Shown in pieces: positions 6,566 through 7,548 of a stretch of DNA of 7,548 bases (the first letter of the stretch is position 1; every line of letters begins with the position of its first letter). Origin of the DNA: JBBSEZ01 sp038239195 (GTDB lineage: Bacteria > Planctomycetota > Planctomycetia > Gemmatales > Gemmataceae); the NCBI GenBank assembly GCA_038239195.1, contig JBBSEZ010000476.1:1-7548 (forward strand), read 5' to 3'. The notes beneath the pieces were generated by a model. That model saw only the letters and a program-made list of their open reading frames with translations, was not told the origin of the DNA and searched no databases. A program made the position numbers and the translations under genes.

Positions 6566-7522
6566 ATGCAACGTTTCCACCTGGGGCTTCTGATCGCGGC
6601 GCTGCCCGCCGCTGCTCTGTCCCTCCTCCTGCTCGGCTGCGGCCCCGATTACGGTGGCCGCGAGGGCAAGCGTGGCGCCGCGACCATCAGCGGGCAACAG
6701 ACCGACCAGTCGGGCGGGACGGGCAAGGCCAAGGCGCTTGTGGGCACGTCTTACGACGCGACCGTGAAGGGCAAGATCGTCTACAAGGGCTCCCCCGACA
6801 AGGCAAAGCTCGACAAGCTGACGGCCGAGTACCGCAAGCAACTCGCCACCGACACGAAGCACTGCCTGACCGATGCCCCCGACGAGGAGAAGGTGCAACT
6901 GATCTACCAGGTCGCCGACAGCAAGGTCGGCAACGTGTTCGTCTGGCTGGAGGCGCCCGACCAGAACAGCTTCATCCAGGTGCCGGACGACCAGATCAAG
7001 GAGTACGCCGACGGCAAGAAGAACGTCCTGCTCACGCAACCGCACTGCACGTTCGTCCCGCGCTGCTTCGTGCTCTTCCCCAGCGCCAAGGACAAGGAGG
7101 GGAAGGAGAAGCTCACGGGCCAGAAGCTGGAGGTGGAGAACAACGCGAGGATCCCGCACAACAGCAAGTTCAAGGGCCCCGGCAAGCGCAACCAGGGCGA
7201 CACGGGCCTGATGGGCCCGGGAGTCAAGTACGGCAAGCAACTGGTGCTCCAGCCCACGCGCGACGTCGTCAACTTCGAGTGCAACATCCACAACTGGATG
7301 CGCGCCTACGCGCGGGTGTTCGACCACCCCTACGCGGCCGTCAGCAAGAACGAGGCGGGCCCCGAGTTCGGGACGTTTGCGATCGCCAACGCCCCCGTCG
7401 GCGTGCCGCTGAAGCTGAAGGCCTGGCACGAAGACCTGGGCAATTTGAAGACGTCCGACCAGCCGATCACGCTCAAGCCGGGCGAGACGGTACTCGACGT
7501 CGAGTTCCTTTCGGGCGGGTAG
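6566..7522 (+). CDS. Predicted lipoprotein, amicyanin-like cupredoxin family
   Basis: A 318-residue protein with a lipoprotein signal peptide: hydrophobic residues 6-23 ending in a lipobox-like LLGC, with C25 as the lipidated residue. A Gly/Ser/Lys-rich linker (about 26-62) leads to the folded part. It belongs to the same family as the two upstream genes but is much more diverged. It keeps the copper ligand set H198 (IPHNSKF), C239, H242 and M245 (CNIHNWM), followed by DHPYAAV and the C-terminal AWHEDLG strand motif. C100 (KHCLTD) and C161 (QPHC) match C60 and C119 of the exported paralogue. It is longer through inserts near 130-155 and 172-190. A membrane-tethered copper electron-transfer protein working with the cytochrome is the most likely role (inference). 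The hairpin upstream suggests expression at a different level from its neighbours. Confidence 0.87.
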   Translation: MQRFHLGLLIAALPAAALSLLLLGCGPDYGGREGKRGAATISGQQTDQSGGTGKAKALVGTSYDATVKGKIVYKGSPDKAKLDKLTAEYRKQLATDTKHCLTDAPDEEKVQLIYQVADSKVGNVFVWLEAPDQNSFIQVPDDQIKEYADGKKNVLLTQPHCTFVPRCFVLFPSAKDKEGKEKLTGQKLEVENNARIPHNSKFKGPGKRNQGDTGLMGPGVKYGKQLVLQPTRDVVNFECNIHNWMRAYARVFDHPYAAVSKNEAGPEFGTFAIANAPVGVPLKLKAWHEDLGNLKTSDQPITLKPGETVLDVEFLSGG

Positions 7523-7548
7523 TGCCCGGAAGGGCGGCCCCAAAACAG

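Noticed and set aside
5440..7543. Long open frames on the minus strand opposite the small genes (5440-6567 and 6437-7543)
   Set aside because: They lie antisense to well-supported exported proteins. Open antisense frames are common in GC-rich DNA with this codon bias, and their products show no recognisable domain.
7523..7548. Possible feature in the last 26 bases
   Set aside because: Only short GC-rich sequence is visible; no stem, ribosome site or start codon can be supported.

Overview
The window reads as one strand of a GC-rich bacterial chromosome holding four rightward genes for exported electron-transfer proteins. Protein style suggests a planctomycete, probably of the Gemmata group: a very long multi-domain c-type cytochrome, long charged helical inserts, and small exported cupredoxin-like proteins with a C-terminal beta domain. 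No rRNA or other marker is present, so the taxonomic call is inference.

Layout. Positions 6-4661 encode a membrane-anchored cytochrome with seven CXXCH haem motifs and two N-terminal transmembrane segments. Its frame is open to the left edge, so the true start may lie outside the window. A 90-bp spacer follows, mostly filled by a perfect 28-bp inverted repeat (4664-4729). Next come two tandem paralogues with Sec signal peptides (4752-5498 and 5689-6483), separated by a 190-bp spacer with a weak promoter candidate. A terminator-like hairpin (6507-6536) separates the second paralogue from a third, more distant family member that is a predicted lipoprotein (6566-7522). The last 26 bases show nothing.

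How the genes may work together. The cytochrome would carry electrons across the outer face of the cytoplasmic membrane, probably from a quinol-oxidising complex encoded upstream. The second and third small proteins keep a full amicyanin-like copper ligand set (His plus C-x2-H-x2-M) and are plausible copper electron carriers or partners of the cytochrome. The first paralogue is the striking one. It is an intact, well-expressed-looking gene whose C-terminal part is almost identical at DNA level to its neighbour, yet both predicted copper-binding histidines and a conserved cysteine pair are gone. That suggests a copper-free relative kept beside a copper-binding one. The partnership and the copper assignments are inferred from sequence motifs only.
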